From NCBI RefSeq assembly GCF_963259705.1, contig NC_081840.1, positions 3,529,062-3,593,061 on the forward strand: a DNA stretch of 64,000 nucleotides. Direction: 5' to 3'. This DNA is from Myotis daubentonii (Eukaryota > Chordata > Mammalia > Chiroptera > Vespertilionidae). Below, piece after piece: positions 44,915 through 56,971 of the stretch (within the stretch, counting starts at the first letter, position 1; every line of letters starts with the position of its first letter). Under the pieces are notes generated by a model, which was given only the letters and a program-made list of their open reading frames with translations, was not told the origin of the DNA and searched no databases. The position numbers were made by a program, and so were the translations under genes.

Positions 44915-45120
44915 CACTGCTGCACTGGCTTATTCAGCAGGTGCTCACCCAGTGCCCGCTGCTGCCTGGCCCTCTGTGGGTGCTATGGTTGGAGGGACTC
45001 TGAGCAAAGACAAAAGGTGGTCCCCTTCCAGCAAGGAAGGGAGGTGCGCTGTGCACATGAGCAGTGCGGGTGCTGTCAGAGGTGGTGGGCACCCAGAGGA
45101 AGTGACGGTCAGAGGCTGGG
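44915..45120 (+). mobile_element. L2 LINE 3' relic
   Basis: GGCTTATTCAGCAGGTGCTC, CTCTGTGGGTGCTATGG and a following AGCAAAGACAAAAGGTGG resemble the L2 3' region. It directly adjoins the minisatellite. Confidence 0.55.
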
Positions 45121-45121
45121 T

Positions 45122-46780
45122 GCTCTCCCTCCTCCCTGCCTGCACTCTCCCTCCTCCCTGCCTGCACTCTCTCTCCTCCCTGCCTGAGCTCTCTCTCCTC
45201 CCTCCCTGAGCACTCCCTCCTCCCGCCCTGAGCTCTCCCTCCTCCCTGCCTGAGCTCTTCTTCCTCCCTGCAGGAGCTCTCCCTCCCCCCTGCCTGAGCT
45301 CTCCCTCCTCCCTCCCTGAGCTCTCCCTCCTCCCTGCCTGAGCTCGCTCTCCTCCCTGCCTGAGCTCTCCCTCCTCCCTGCCTGAGCTCTCCCTCCTCCC
45401 TGCCTGAGCTCTCCCTCCTCCTGCCTGAGCTCTCTCCTCCCTCCCTGAGCTCTCCCTCCTCCCTACCTGAGCTCTCTCCTCCCTCCCTCAGCTCTCCCTC
45501 CTCCCTGCCTGAGCTTGCTCTCCTCCCTGCCTGAGCTCTCCCTCCTCCCTGCCTGAGTTCTCTCCTCCCTCCCTGAGCTCTCCCTCCTCCCTGCAGGAGC
45601 TCGCTCTCCTCCCTGCCTGAGCTCTCCCTCCTCCCTGCCTGAGCTCTCTCCTCCCTCCCTGAGCTCTCCCTCCTCCCTGCAGGAGCTCGCTCTCCTCCCT
45701 GCCTGAGCTCTCCCTCCTCCCTGCCTGAGCTCTCTCCTCCCTCCCTGAGCTCTCCCTCCTCCCTGCAGGAGCTCTCTCTCCTCCCTGCCTGAGCTCTCTC
45801 TCCTCCCTGCCTGAGCTCTCCTTCCTCCCTGCCTGAGTTCTCCCTCCTCCCTGCCTGAGCTCTCCCTCCTCCCTCCCTGAGCTCTCCCTCCTCCCTGCCT
45901 GAGTACTCCCTCCTCCCTGCCTGAGCTCTCCCTCCTCCCTGCCTGAGCTCTCCCTCCTCCCTGCCTGAGCTCTCCCTCCTCTCTGCCTGAGCTCTCCCTC
46001 CTCCTGCCTGAGCTCTCTCCTCCCTCCCTGAGCTCTCCCTCCTCCCTGCCTGAGCTCGCTCTCCTCCCTGCCTGAGCTCTCCCTCCTCCCTGCCTGAGTT
46101 CTCTCCTCCCTCCCTGAGCTCTCCCTCCTCCCTGCAGGAGCTCGCTCTCCTCCCTGCCTGAGCTCTCCCTCCTCCCTGCCTGAGCTCTCTCCTCCCTCCC
46201 TGAGCTCTCCCTCCTCCCTGCAGGAGCTCTCTCTCCTCCCTGCCTGAGCTCTCTCTCCTCCCTCCCTGAGCTCTCCCTCCTCCCTGCCTGAGCTCTCCCT
46301 CCTCCCTGCCTGAGCTCTCCCTCCTCCCTGCAGGAGCTCTCCTTCCTCCCTGCCTGAGTTCTCCCTCCTCCCTCCCTGAGCTCTCCCTTCTCCCTCCCTG
46401 AGCTCTCCCTCCTCCCTGCAGGAGCTCTCTCTCCTCCCTGCCTGAGCTCTCCCTCCTCCCTGCCTGAGCACTCCCTCCTCCCTGCCTGAGCACTCCCTCC
46501 TCCCTGCCTGAACTCTCCCTCCTCCCTGCCTGAGCTCTCCCTCCTCCCTGCCTGAGCTCTCCCTCCTCCCTGCCTGAGCTCTCCCTCCTCCCTCCCTGAG
46601 CTCTCCCTCCTCCCTGCAGGAGCTCTCCCTCCTCCCTGCCTGAGCTCTCCCTCCTCCCTGCAGGTGCACTCCCTCCTCCCTGCATGTGCTCTCCCTCCTC
46701 CCTCCCTGAGCTCTCTTTCTGCCCTGTAGGTGCTCTCCCTCCTCCCTGAAGGTGCTCTCTCCTGCCTGAAGGAGCCCTTC
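45122..46780. repeat. Minisatellite, about 22-bp unit GAGCTCTCCCTCCTCCCTGC+CT
   Basis: Around 75 tandem copies of a pyrimidine-rich unit with variants of 20-22 bp (CCTCCCTCCCT, GCAGGAGCTCG, GAGCACTCC). The unit contains GAGCTC in most copies. Higher-order duplication is visible: the block with CTCCTGCCTGAGCTCTCTCC at 45418 recurs at 46001, and GCCTGAGTTCTCTCCTCC at 45551 recurs at 46092. Three minus-strand frames are open for 431-658 codons because the unit has no stop on that strand; they are not genes. Confidence 0.97.
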
Positions 46781-46783
46781 CAC

Positions 46784-49590
46784 AGTCGGGCCCAGCCAGG
46801 CTTTCCAGTTCTAACCAGGAGCGCATGGCCATTTCCTTCTCCTCTGAGGACGGCTCTGCTCCTTCCTGCTCCTGCTCCAGCTTCAGCCCCACACAGATAT
46901 CTGAGCTCACAGTTGGGCCTGGTTCCCAGGAGCAGGGGACGGTGCTGTGTGTTCATAGTGAGCCTGCGTACGGGACAATCACACGGAACTGCTCTCCCTC
47001 CTAAACACGCAGAAAACACTTACCAGTCCCACAGCGGCCCGCCCCACACTGCCTTCTCCTGCAGAGCACGACGCGCAAGGACCGGGCGGGCTCCCCAGCT
47101 CCCCATCAGCGAGGGTGGTGAGTGGTCATTTCTGAGCCGGTAAAAAGGGGTTCGTGTGGATATAGTCTGGGACTCTCCCACTCACCCTGATGCATGGATT
47201 AAGCAGCTACCATGTGCAAGACCGTGGGGGCGCAGGCACAGTCACTGTCAAGGGCGTCTTTCATGCAGTCATTGGCTGGGCCTCTCTGATGCACCCCCTC
47301 CTTCAATCCTCACAGCCCCCCTGCGACGGGCACTGGGGCTTGGAGGGGCTCAGGAAATGGACCAAGTCCCCTGAGTTAGTAAAGAGCGAAGCTGGGGTCT
47401 CAGGCCCAGGCCGCGAGGCCACATGCTTGACCCCTCACCACCGTGACCCTGACCCTCGACTCCTCTGTCCCCTCTCACCTCCTCAGCGACCCGGTGAGCG
47501 GCTTCCGGAGGGACCCAGGCTTCCCGGGGGGTGGGACGTGAGAAGCTGCAGCAGCGCCTCCTGCTGTTGTTCCCATGTGATGAGTGAATCGTGTCCCCCA
47601 CAGACACACTCTCTAGTCCCGGAAAATCTGCACTTGGAGCGGGTCTTACACAATAACCAGGTCAACATGAGGCCATTAGGGTGGCCCTGTCCTTCAGGAA
47701 GGGAGAGTGGACACCGGTTCCACAGGGCGAGACGGCAGGGTCCTCCCCCTGCCCCATGGGCCTCCCCACCTCTCTGAGCACTTGCTCGCTGGGGCCTCTC
47801 CCCTCTGCTCACACTGTCCCGGGCACTCTGGTTTTCCCAGTTTCTGGAGCACCCCGCTCATTTTCATCTGTGGCTCCCCCCCACCCCGCATACATGCTCC
47901 CCTTCCCTCTCCTTCTCCCCTGGATTCGCTCCCCTCGCCCTCGATGCCTGAACAGCTCTGGCCCGTGATCCCCCACTGTCCCTCGAGTGACCCCAGGGTC
48001 CTGTGCCTCATCATTTGTCATCGTTCTCTCTGTCGGTCTTTCGTGTTTGCCCTCCGTGGCGTGCCTCCTCGGCCGGCTCTGAACAAGGGCATGCTGTGTC
48101 TGGCACTCGCTTCCCCTGGTGCCCAGACAGCACTCAGCTGGTTGCCAGGTCTCACCTGGGCCCTGGAAGGGCCCCCCTCAGTGGGACCTCTGCAGTCACA
48201 CGGGGCCTCAGCCTCCAGGCCGGTGCGCCCATCTTGCAGCCAGTCCCACACCTGAATGCACCAGCCCCTTGGCCCCGGGGAGCAAGGGCCCCTGAGGGAG
48301 GAGATGGGCTGGAGGGGACGCGCTTGCAGGAGAACTAGACTGGGGGGTTAGGGGGCACTCAGCAGGGGGGGCGAGGAGGAGGAGCCTCATCCAAGTGCAG
48401 GGCGAGATTTGTCTTCAGCAAACTTTCTCCGATTTCCCCAAATGCTGGGAATTCATCAGGGGTCAGGCCCTGGGAGCCCCTTTGCAGTGAGCTCCCTGCC
48501 AGGAGACTCGGGGAGGTCACGGACAGTCCCAGGGGTCTCACGCTGCCCAGGTCTGTCTTGCGCATCCGTCTGTCTGCTCGCCACACCTGCCGCTGGGAGC
48601 GCCTCCTGGGTGAGACCGTGGATGCACACAGATGCCCTGAGTGCAGCTGCCAATGGCTCCGGGCTTCTGTGCAGCTGGGCCGGAGGGTGAGGCCCGGCCA
48701 TGGCCACCTGCCCCGCAGACAGTCGCACCTTGGAGAGGGAGTGAGGGCCGGGCTGGGCTGAGTGGCCAAGGCTTGCAGGAGGGAGCAGCAGGGCTGTGGC
48801 CCCCAGGCCCCCCAGTAGCAGATGCTCAGTTCTCTGTTCTGTCCGAGGCTTCCAGGAATCTGCTGCCTCAGAGGGAACCCAGGCAGCAGCCCCTCCCCCA
48901 GGCCAGAGGGCGCTGGGAGCTGCTGCGGAGAGCCGGCCTGGGGGCAGTGACCTCCGCAGGGCTGTTGGCAGCCACAGCTGTGATGTGGTGGCTGTACAAG
49001 AGGCAGGACAGCAGGCTGAGCTCCAATTTGGCCAAAAATACAGCCTTTGATCACATTCCTTCCACTCCTGCAGCTTCAGTCACCACCGCGCTGAGGCTCC
49101 TGAATCCTGGCTCCTTGCTAAGATTTCGCCTCTGCCAGGAGGTGGTCTGTGCTCTCTCTAACCTTGCTTTCAAACTCCTGCTGCTCTGCCCAGTGGCTCC
49201 GTTGTTCTCCCAGAAACCGGGAATCACCCGGGATTTCTATCTCCACCTCAGAAATCCAACTGGTTAGCCAGTGCCTGTGGGCTGTTTCTCCCTGCACCCC
49301 TTCCATCCGTCCACTCTTGTCATCTCTCTTGGCCTTTTAGCTTGGGGGTTCCTATTTCACACCCAAAGACTGTAGCAGCCACCTCCTGGGCACCCTGCCC
49401 CACTCCCACCTACCCCCTGACTGCACACGGAAGCCAGAGTTATCTCTCCACCATGCAGGCCTGTTCACGTCACTCCAATCCCAATAGTCCTTCATCACAT
49501 CGGACAGTCCAAGCTCCTATAGGACATGTGATTCCCCCAAGGAGCTGCCCCAGCCATGCCCGTGGACTCCTCCCTTCCTGTCTTACCTCT
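46784..49590 (+). other. GC-rich intergenic sequence
   Basis: No gene found; numerous overlapping open frames on both strands reflect high GC and few stop codons. A MIR-like piece lies near 47290-47440 (CAATCCTCACAGCCCCC, GGCTCAGGAAATGGACCAAG). Otherwise nothing recognised. Confidence 0.5.
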
Positions 49591-49596
49591 GTGCCC

Positions 49597-49935
49597 TTCC
49601 ACCCATCCATTTATCCACCCACCCATCCATCCATTATCCATCCATCCTCCACCCATCCACCCATCTACCCATCCACCCATCCATCTACCCATCCACCCAT
49701 CCACCTACCCATCCATCCATCCATCCATCCATCCATCCATCCATCCATCCATCCATCCATCTGCCCATCCACCCATCCATCCATCTGCCCATCCACCCAT
49801 GCACCCATCCATGCATCCATCTGCCCATCCACCCATCCATCCATCCATCCACCCACCCATCCACCCATCCATCCATCCATCCATCCATCCATCCATCCAT
49901 CTGCCCATCCATCCATCCATCCATCCACCCACCCA
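49597..49935. repeat. (CCAT)n / CCAC microsatellite
   Basis: About 340 bp of CCAT and CCAC tetranucleotides with interspersed CTGC, so partly degenerate. Gives false frames of Pro-Ile-His on + and Trp-Met-Asp-Gly on -. Confidence 0.97.
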
Positions 49936-50679
49936 ATAAAATCCAATAGCACATCTCTATGTATCCCTGTGACTCATGCATAAAAACGTTGCTGTTTATT
50001 GGGACAAACAATTCCAGAAATCCCATATGGGAAATTAAGGATAACAAAACAAAACAAGGCTCCATCTCCCTTTCTTAATGCTTTCTATTTCTGTGGCCTC
50101 TTGAGTTAATTTTTCACAATGTTTCCTCTTACTTTCTCCCCCCCCCCCCCCCCCCGCCCCGCCATTTGCATTTTGCTTGGAGTGAAAAATGGTCATTTGC
50201 ACCAAGGCCAATACGAGACCCAGTCTTTGGGTGCGTTTGTGAAATGGCCATGCGACAGCCTCCGCTCGGTGAAATGGACCGTCTCTCGCGGAGCGCACGG
50301 GAATAGCTGCACACACACACGGGGAGCGTCACTCCATTCCGGGGGAAGCGCCCTGGAAGGCGGTGAGGCTGAGGGAGGCGAGGAAGGCACACACCGTGCA
50401 GGTGCAGGAAGAGCTCAGCAGAACCGCCTGGTCGTGTTTTGCAGCCTCGGGGACAGCCCCCGACATGGGGATTATTTAAAAAACAAAACCGGACACAGAG
50501 GGGCTTGGCCCGTGTGTTGTTCATTTCGGAGTGTCTTTATTATTTATTTATTTATTTATGTTAATGGTGGAAACCCCTTGCTCGGTGGCTTGCAGCCCTA
50601 ATGAGAACCCGGGGCACCGGGCGCTCCCAGCATTCCGCCCCCAGCCGCGCGGGTCCCCGGGCTCCTGGCATGCAGATGC

Positions 50680-51410
50680 CTCATTACGGACACATGCCCT
50701 GTCATGTGCTATTCCTCACTTAGTGACAATTTGTCACTGTCACCCTTGACATGTCACTCCCCGGCAGACGGATCTGACTCCGGTGCCAAGCCTGACACTT
50801 GGATGAGAGGCGGTCGTAATCGGAATTGAAATACCGGGTCGAGAGTGGCTGGTTTCACTCGACACAATTCTGATACCACGCAGAACGAGAGAAGTGCTGT
50901 ATTTAAAGGGGGAGGGCTTCTGTTTTAAAAGCTCGCCCCCGCCCCCTGCTCCTGCTCTCTCTTGCTCTGAGTCTGAGTATTCAATTATTCTTTAGGATAA
51001 TGCTTTTATTTTTGAAGGATTAAGTCTTGCGTTTTAATAACATGCATTTTCAATTAAGTGCACCCAGACCCAAGATCCATGGATATAACTATTACTTAAA
51101 CTATAAGTAATGGCTGCATGCAAAAATTAGGAAACATTGTGCTTTAGATAAATTACATTCAAATTAGTCCTTGTTATAAGTGGGATAGAAAATGGGTTTT
51201 TAGCTCGGGCTGGCCGAAGCGCCAACATTTGTATCTACTTCATTTGTTTAAATAAATTTCAAGCCAGATTGAAACCCACACGGCCTGACATTAATTGAAC
51301 GCCGCCACATGACACACTCAGTTCCACACACCACTGAAGAATGAGTTCTTACTGGCTTGAACTAGAAATATTCCAACCTTTCTACTACTAAAATAGTACG
51401 ACTTAGATAG
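50680..51410. promoter_or_regulatory. Candidate conserved non-coding element (strongest in window)
   Basis: About 0.7 kb of AT-rich, repeat-free sequence flanked by GC-rich DNA. It holds dense homeodomain-type motifs (ATTCAATTATTC, TTCAATTAAGTG, CAAATTAGTCC, GACATTAATTGAAC), a perfect 8-bp inverted repeat ATTACTTA/TAAGTAAT at 51091-51111 with a 5-base spacer, and repeated TGACA/TGTCAC cores at 50700-50760. Typical texture of developmental enhancers in gene deserts; conservation not testable here. Confidence 0.45.
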
Positions 51411-53124
51411 TGATTCTGTAAGCCATCCTTAAGCGGTGTAAATCTTAATAAAATGCATTTACAAAGACTGTATGCAGGGGTGTTTAAGAAACAGTATTTT
51501 TTTTCCCCTGAAGAGATGTTTGCATTTTTTTTCCTGTGGGAAGAGATACTTTTGCACAATGTTTTCCGGTCCACACGGCTTTCCTTTGGCAAAGCAATGA
51601 GAACTGAGGCCAGGCGAGTGCAGATTTCTCTGCCTCCCAGCTCGCCTGCCCTTCCTGGGGCTGGGAAAGGACAAAGGGAGCATCCTCGCACCATCTGTCC
51701 TGGGAGAGAGGACGGGTGGGGTGCGGACACGCTTTGAGATGCCCTCCTGTAGGGAATCCCCTGGGACCTGGTTCTGTTTTCAGGCACCCAGAGTCCAGTG
51801 TGCCAGTTGACAGCGAGGATTGTAAATGCCGCATGAGTCAGGGTGCTCGAGTCACGACCGAGGGGTCCTCTCCCCCTGGGCAGCCCATCAGCAGCGGGTT
51901 GGGTGTCCAGTGGCACAGAGGAACCCCAGCCTGAACGTGTGCCCCTTTGCAAGATGCGTTTCCCGAGCACCTGTACCTGTGCTCCGGGGAGCTGGGGCAG
52001 CAGGGACAGAGCTGGGAACGAGGGTGGCCGCCATCCACCGTGTGCAGAAGAAGGAGACAGGTGCCGGGAGCCTCGCAGATGTGAGGGAGGAGGGTCCATC
52101 CAGGAGCCCATGGGGGGTTGGGGGGGAGATGTGCAGCACAGGTGTTTGGAGGAAGCCGGAGCAGTAGGAGGCAGGCTTGGGGCTCAGAGTACACGGGGTC
52201 GTGCGGGAGTTGGAGGAAGTCGGGGGGACTGAGCGTTGGGCGAAGCTCCCCGCACCCACGGACCGGATGGGCCCTGGGATGGCTGTCCCAGGGACTTGAG
52301 CGCTGGCAGGCCTCTGGCTGAGCCTGGGCCCCTCCTGGGTCCTCTGTGTCGATGGGCTGGAGCCACACTTGTGAAAACGCAGGCCCCATAGCATCTCTGG
52401 GGACTGTCCCCGCTCTGTGGGACGTTGTGTTTGCTAGAAGGGGAAGCACTGGGAGACCCCTGCAGAGGAAAAGACCACCCGCGAACGGAGGATTCTCCCC
52501 GGCCCGGGCGCCAGGGTCCTGGTTGGAGGTCAGTCCCATCAGCTCTTCACCACTTTCTGTTGGCCGCGTGCTCACGCGTTAGTTCACTCCGTGAGCGGTG
52601 CGTGCCGATGTCTCAGGACAAAGCAGGGGGCAGTCCCGCACTCAGCCCCCGGGCTCTGTGTCAGCGGGAGGGGGGACAGCGTCATAGTGACACTCACAGG
52701 GGCCGCGGCCGAGGCTGGGGCTGGACAGGGCTCACCCGACAGGGCGGATGGAGCTGGGCCGGAGCACTCCTGCCAGGCCCTGGAGAGGAGACAGGCCCAA
52801 CCATCTCGGAGCCCGAAGACGGGGCTCCAGTCTGAGCTCCAAGGTGACCACTTAGATCCCGGGCGAGTCAGCTGGCGTTGGGCCCGTTTCCTGGTCCAGA
52901 GGATAGAGACAGTCATAATGGTGAGAGCCGAACGGGACAGCGCACGGGAAAAAGAACCCGGCAGGGCTCCGTGGTGGCTAGGGGACGGACGGACAGACAC
53001 CACCTTTCCTAGGCATTTAGCGTAGGACAGCCAGCCAATGGGAAGCGATGGGCATCGACTGCCAACTCCAACCACTGCAGCAAGCAAGTCAGAGCAGCTG
53101 TGGCAGCGGCACACTGCTGTCCCC

Positions 53125-53240
53125 ATTTCACAGGCGAGGAAACTGAGGCTCGGGAGGGAAGCAGCTAGCGTGGGGGCACTCAGCTGGTGAGGAGGGTGGC
53201 GAGGGTCTTGCCTCTGGCCCTGTGCTCTTCTCCCCACACT
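53125..53240 (+). mobile_element. MIR SINE relic
   Basis: CCCCATTTCACAGGCGAGGA and AACTGAGGCTCGGGAGG are MIR landmarks. Confidence 0.65.
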
Positions 53241-53271
53241 GGGCGCAGCCGCTAGAGCTGACAGTCTAGCC

Positions 53272-53420
53272 CAGGGGCGCTTCACTGGGGGCCTAATGCC
53301 CCTGGGGCGTCTGGCAGCATGAGGGGGCACTGTGGTTGGCGTGACACATGCACAGGAAGTCCCCTCACAACAGGTAATCAAGTGCCCAAATGCCGATGGA
53401 GTCAAGGTTGAGAAACCCTG
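53272..53420. mobile_element. MER5-like hAT relic
   Basis: CAGGGGCGCTTCACTGGGGG at left and AAGGTTGAGAAACCCTG at right are hAT-type ends; the inside (CTGGCAGCATGAGGGGGCAC) resembles old MER5-type elements. The left flank GTCTAGCC carries a TCTA core. A Ves SINE later inserted at its right edge. Confidence 0.55.
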
Positions 53421-53424
53421 CTCT

Positions 53425-53625
53425 ATTTTTTAATTTCTTAGAGGAAGGGAGAGGGAGAAAGAGAGAGAAACATCAATGAGGAGAGAGCATCACTGATCGG
53501 CTGCCTCCTGCACACCCCACACCGGGGATTGAACCCACAACCCGGGCCTGTGCCCTGACCAGGAACTGAACCGTGACCTCCTGGTTTATAGGCTGATGCT
53601 CAACCACTGAGCTACACTGGCCGTG
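53425..53625 (-). mobile_element. Ves SINE
   Basis: Reverse copy, ATTTTTTAATTTCTTAGAGG to GAGCTACACTGGCCGTG. A 13-bp perfect duplication GAAACCCTGCTCT flanks it (53412-53424 and 53626-53638). The duplication includes the last bases of the older hAT relic. Confidence 0.93.
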
Positions 53626-53639
53626 GAAACCCTGCTCTT

Positions 53640-55500
53640 TGGACAGAGACACCGAAATAGACAGTGTGGGTCTCCGTCACGGGTTTATAGATGCTGTGGT
53701 GGGAACAGGGCAAATGCACTTCCGCCTCAGCCTGGGCTGAGCCGGGGGAGCAGAGGGCTCGAGGGAGGTCTTCCCATGGGGGTGGTGGTGGTGGTGTGTG
53801 TGAACTGCAGAGACCTGGGCTATGGGAAGGAGCGAACGCAGAAACGTGCAGGGAGGCGCAGCTGAGCGAGGCCAGGGTGGGAGGGCACGTGACGACAATA
53901 GGTATTTCCTGAGATGGAGCCCGAGGAGGCACGTGGGGGGCACGTGGGGGCGGTGAGCCGGAGGCTTTGCTTTCTCCCTGAGGAGCTTGGATTTTCCGTG
54001 AGGGCCGTGGGGAGCCGTGCGGGCCAGTGGGCAGGGGTGTGAGCAGCTTTGCATTTTAGCTGGACAAAGAGGAGCATTCATCTCGGCGGCTGCGCAGGTA
54101 AAACAGGAGGTTCTGGGAGGCCCCGCACCCCAGCTGAACTGGGAGGTGCTCACTTATTTGCCTCTGCCCCTGGGTGTCCCTGGTGACGGGCCTTTCTCCC
54201 TCATCTCCACTCTCATCATGGACCCATTTTCTGGGCAGCGGGGAGCGGTGTGGACGCCGGCCCGCGAGCCCCGCCCTCCTGGTGACTGCCAGGGCCTGAG
54301 CGACGCGGCACGCACAGGTGGCACCTGGGAACGGACGCTGATTCTTGGCCACCGAGGGGCCGGGCGTCCACTGCCCAGATGGTGGCCACGCTGGCCTTTT
54401 CCAGGAGGGAGAGCAATTACCTCCCAGCAATTTAGCCCTGGTCCCAGCAGTGGCCGGGGAGCCGCGTCGCCGCTGTTTCTCTAACCTGGGGTTAATTGGG
54501 GACTGCTGTGTACTCAATGGGGGCTCGAGACAGAGCTGTGCGGGCGCTCCGGCGTTCAATAGTCCATTAGGCAGCACTTCAGCGTCGAAGGGGTCAGCCG
54601 AATCTCCGGAGAGAGAACTCATTAAGGGGACAGTACGTTTCAATTAGAGGCACGGCCCAGAAGGACAAGGTGCAGAAACCCCGTCCCCGGCGTCTCCCAG
54701 AGCAGCTCCCTTCCCGCTGCCTGCTCCGCGCTGCACAGCCACGGTCACAGCCCGCACGGACGTTTGCTCCCAAGATCCATCCTTGTCATCCATCTTGCCA
54801 ACTATCGGGGGGAAAACCCCACCATTTAGAGGAGATACTAGCAAGAAGGCCACCTGTTTGCACAAGGCAATTGCTGCTCTGGACAAGGAGGGGAAAGCCC
54901 GCTGGCGCGGCCCGAGCGGATGCCTTCCTGTCGGCGTGTGAGGCGGGGCCCCAGGTGTGGAAGAAGAGCGTTGTCTACCCGTCTGCACGGCTGCGGCTCC
55001 TGGTCTCTGTCCCGCCCCAGCACCAAGGGCGCCCCCAGGGGCACCTGGGAAGCCTCGTGACTCCTCCCTCCGGCCCAGGCAGAGGCGGCAGGAGGGAGCT
55101 CGCTTTGACTGAGGATGGGACATTTCTCCCAAGTTCACGGCTCACAGTGGCGTCTGCCCACTGTCAGTGCTCAATGATGAGCCGTCTGGCGATTGGGTGA
55201 ATGAACCGCACCTGCCTGCATGGTCTCCACCAACCAAGCACCAAGCGTCTCTGACTTCCCTCCTCCGGGCCTGTGCCTGTGGACGCTCCACCCCCTGCGC
55301 TCGGCCAGGCCCGGGGATGAGGTCGGGATTCCAGACTGAAAGCTGTGGTTGCGGCCTTGGCTTGGCTGTGTGGCCTCCTCTGTAAGCCTTGTTCGCCCTG
55401 CTTTTCTAACACAGAGACTGGACTCCTGATCTCTCTGGTCTCCTCCCAGGCCCGACCATCTCTCTGTCCCGTCGGAGAACACTAGCGTTCAGGTGCAAAC
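53640..55500 (+). other. GC-rich intergenic sequence
   Basis: No gene or recognisable transposon. 54400-54840 is repeat-free and contains CAGCAATTTAGCCC, GGGGTTAATTGGGG, CATTAAGGGGACAG and TTTCAATTAGAGG, mildly suggestive of a regulatory element. Many accidental open frames on both strands. Confidence 0.45.
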
Positions 55501-55509
55501 TGGGTGATG

Positions 55510-55715
55510 TGGCCCGGCCGGCGTGGCTCAGTGGTTGAGTGTCGACCTATGAACCAGGAGGTCACGGTTCCATTCCCGGTCAGGGCTCATGCCTGGGCTG
55601 TGGGCTCCATCCCCAGTGTGGGGCGTGCAGGAGGCAGCCGATCCATGATTCTCTCTCATCATGGATGTTTCTTTCCCTCTCCCTTCTTCTCTGGAATCAA
55701 TAAAAACATATTTAA
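55510..55715 (+). mobile_element. Ves SINE, forward
   Basis: CCCGGCCGGCGTGGCTCAGT head, CAGGAGGCAGCCGATCCATG body, GAATCAATAAAAACATATTT tail. Confidence 0.93.
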
Positions 55716-55959
55716 AAAAACATACACATAAGAATATAAAAAACTGGGCAATGTGTTAAAATCCATTTTCTCACACTCCAAGGGCAGAGGTCTCAGTCGC
55801 AAATGGGGCAGATTCTGAGGCCCGGAACAAACGCCTGGCTCGGGGCGGGCAGTTGGGGGGGAGGGGTGCGTGTGCTCTGTGCCTTAGATGCCAACACAGC
55901 CATCTCTCTCCATAGTTTAACTTCACTCTCCCTCCACCGCTCGGCCACGAGAATGGACG

Positions 55960-56270
55960 GTGAATATTATGACCATGACATTCTGAAATGATGCTTAATG
56001 ATGCAGCAGAAAAAGAGAATTAATTTCACTCGTTGACAAGCTTGTCAATTTGCTCATAGTGACTTGCTGATGCCTGCGCCGCAGACGGCAAAGTTCAGGC
56101 GCATAAAATGCTTCGTCACTAACACTGTCTGGGCCCTTGTGCTCCTCTGGGAGCTGAGAGACGGGCTGTTTCTCCAAATCAGATCAGCACTAAAGACTGT
56201 AAGATGTTGCGTGTTTATGTTTATGTTTATATCAAGTAGACCAAAGGCATCTTGAATAAGTCACCTTTGA
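55960..56270. promoter_or_regulatory. Candidate conserved non-coding element
   Basis: AT-rich island in GC-rich surroundings with palindromic TTGACAAGCTTGTCAA (16 bp, 56033-56048), AGAATTAATTTCACTCG and GCATAAAATGCTTCG. No repeat recognised. Texture-based inference. Confidence 0.35.
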
Positions 56271-56501
56271 CATCCCTCACCTCCTCCCTCACGCCGCCCG
56301 GTCAGCTGCCGAGCCCTGCCGATTCTGCAGAGTTTCTCAGTTCCACCTGCGGCCTGGCCCTGTCACTGCTTGATGCCTGGACGGTGGCAACAGGTCCTCA
56401 GGAGGTCTTGTAGTCTCCTGTTGCTCCCCTCCCCAAACCCATGTGCCCCCCCCCCCCGGCCCCGCTCACAGCATTGATCCCGCCATTCCCTCCCTCGAGA
56501 G

Positions 56502-56963
56502 CAGTGGTTCCCAGCCTGGGGCACACGCCCCACAGGGGGGCAATTTGATTTTTAAGGGGGGCAAATTCAAGAACGAGTTATTAAGTGATTTTTTTTTGCA
56601 TTTCTTATGGTTCTAGGGGCCTCCTATGCAGTATATAAATATATATTGTGACATATTTATGCATTTCAGTTCTCTATTACGTGTGTTGAAACTTTATTTG
56701 CTAATTTTTCATATCACTTCCTATTATTATCTTTTAAACGATTTCTTAGAGATTTCTCCAACTGTCCTTTCATTTTTTTATTTTTCTCTTTCATGGATGC
56801 CATGTTCTTTGGAGCTTGTTTAGACCAAAAGAATGGCCTTTTGGGCTTCCTTTACATGAATAGGAGTTCACTTTTTGAATAATAAGAACTATATGTCATG
56901 GGGGCATCAGGGTTTTAGAGATGCTTAGGTGGGACGTGGCCAAGAAAAGGTTGGGAACCACTG
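56502..56963. mobile_element. Non-autonomous hAT element (462 bp)
   Basis: Inverted termini CAGTGGTTCCCAGCCT and AGGTTGGGAACCACTG. The flanks CTCGAGAG (56494-56501) and CTCTAGAG (56964-56971) are an 8-bp duplication with one mismatch. The inside is AT-rich and non-coding. Its body differs from SPIN and from family A. Confidence 0.88.
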
Positions 56964-56971
56964 CTCTAGAG

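Larger units (their letters stand above)
49940..53260 (+). other. Intergenic sequence with a large candidate regulatory island
   Basis: No gene found. 50.0-50.6 kb includes an 18-base C run (50138-50155) and a short ATTT repeat (about 50539-50560). 50.68-51.41 kb is a candidate conserved element (separate entry). 51.5-53.1 kb is GC-rich with many accidental frames, and a MIR lies near 53125-53240 (TTCACAGGCGAGGAAACTGA). Confidence 0.5.

Noticed and set aside
44934..47019. Minus-strand open frames of 658, 518 and 431 codons rich in Arg-Glu-Gly
   Set aside because: They lie over a 22-bp tandem repeat with no stop on that strand, all three frames are open at once, and the product is a plain repeat with no domain.
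49495..50065. Long frames of repeated Pro-Ile-His (+) and Trp-Met-Asp-Gly (-)
   Set aside because: Translation of the CCAT/CCAC microsatellite.
51362..54643. Many 100-270 codon frames on both strands
   Set aside because: GC-rich DNA with few stops; frames overlap on both strands, lack domains, and have no splice or initiation context that favours one.
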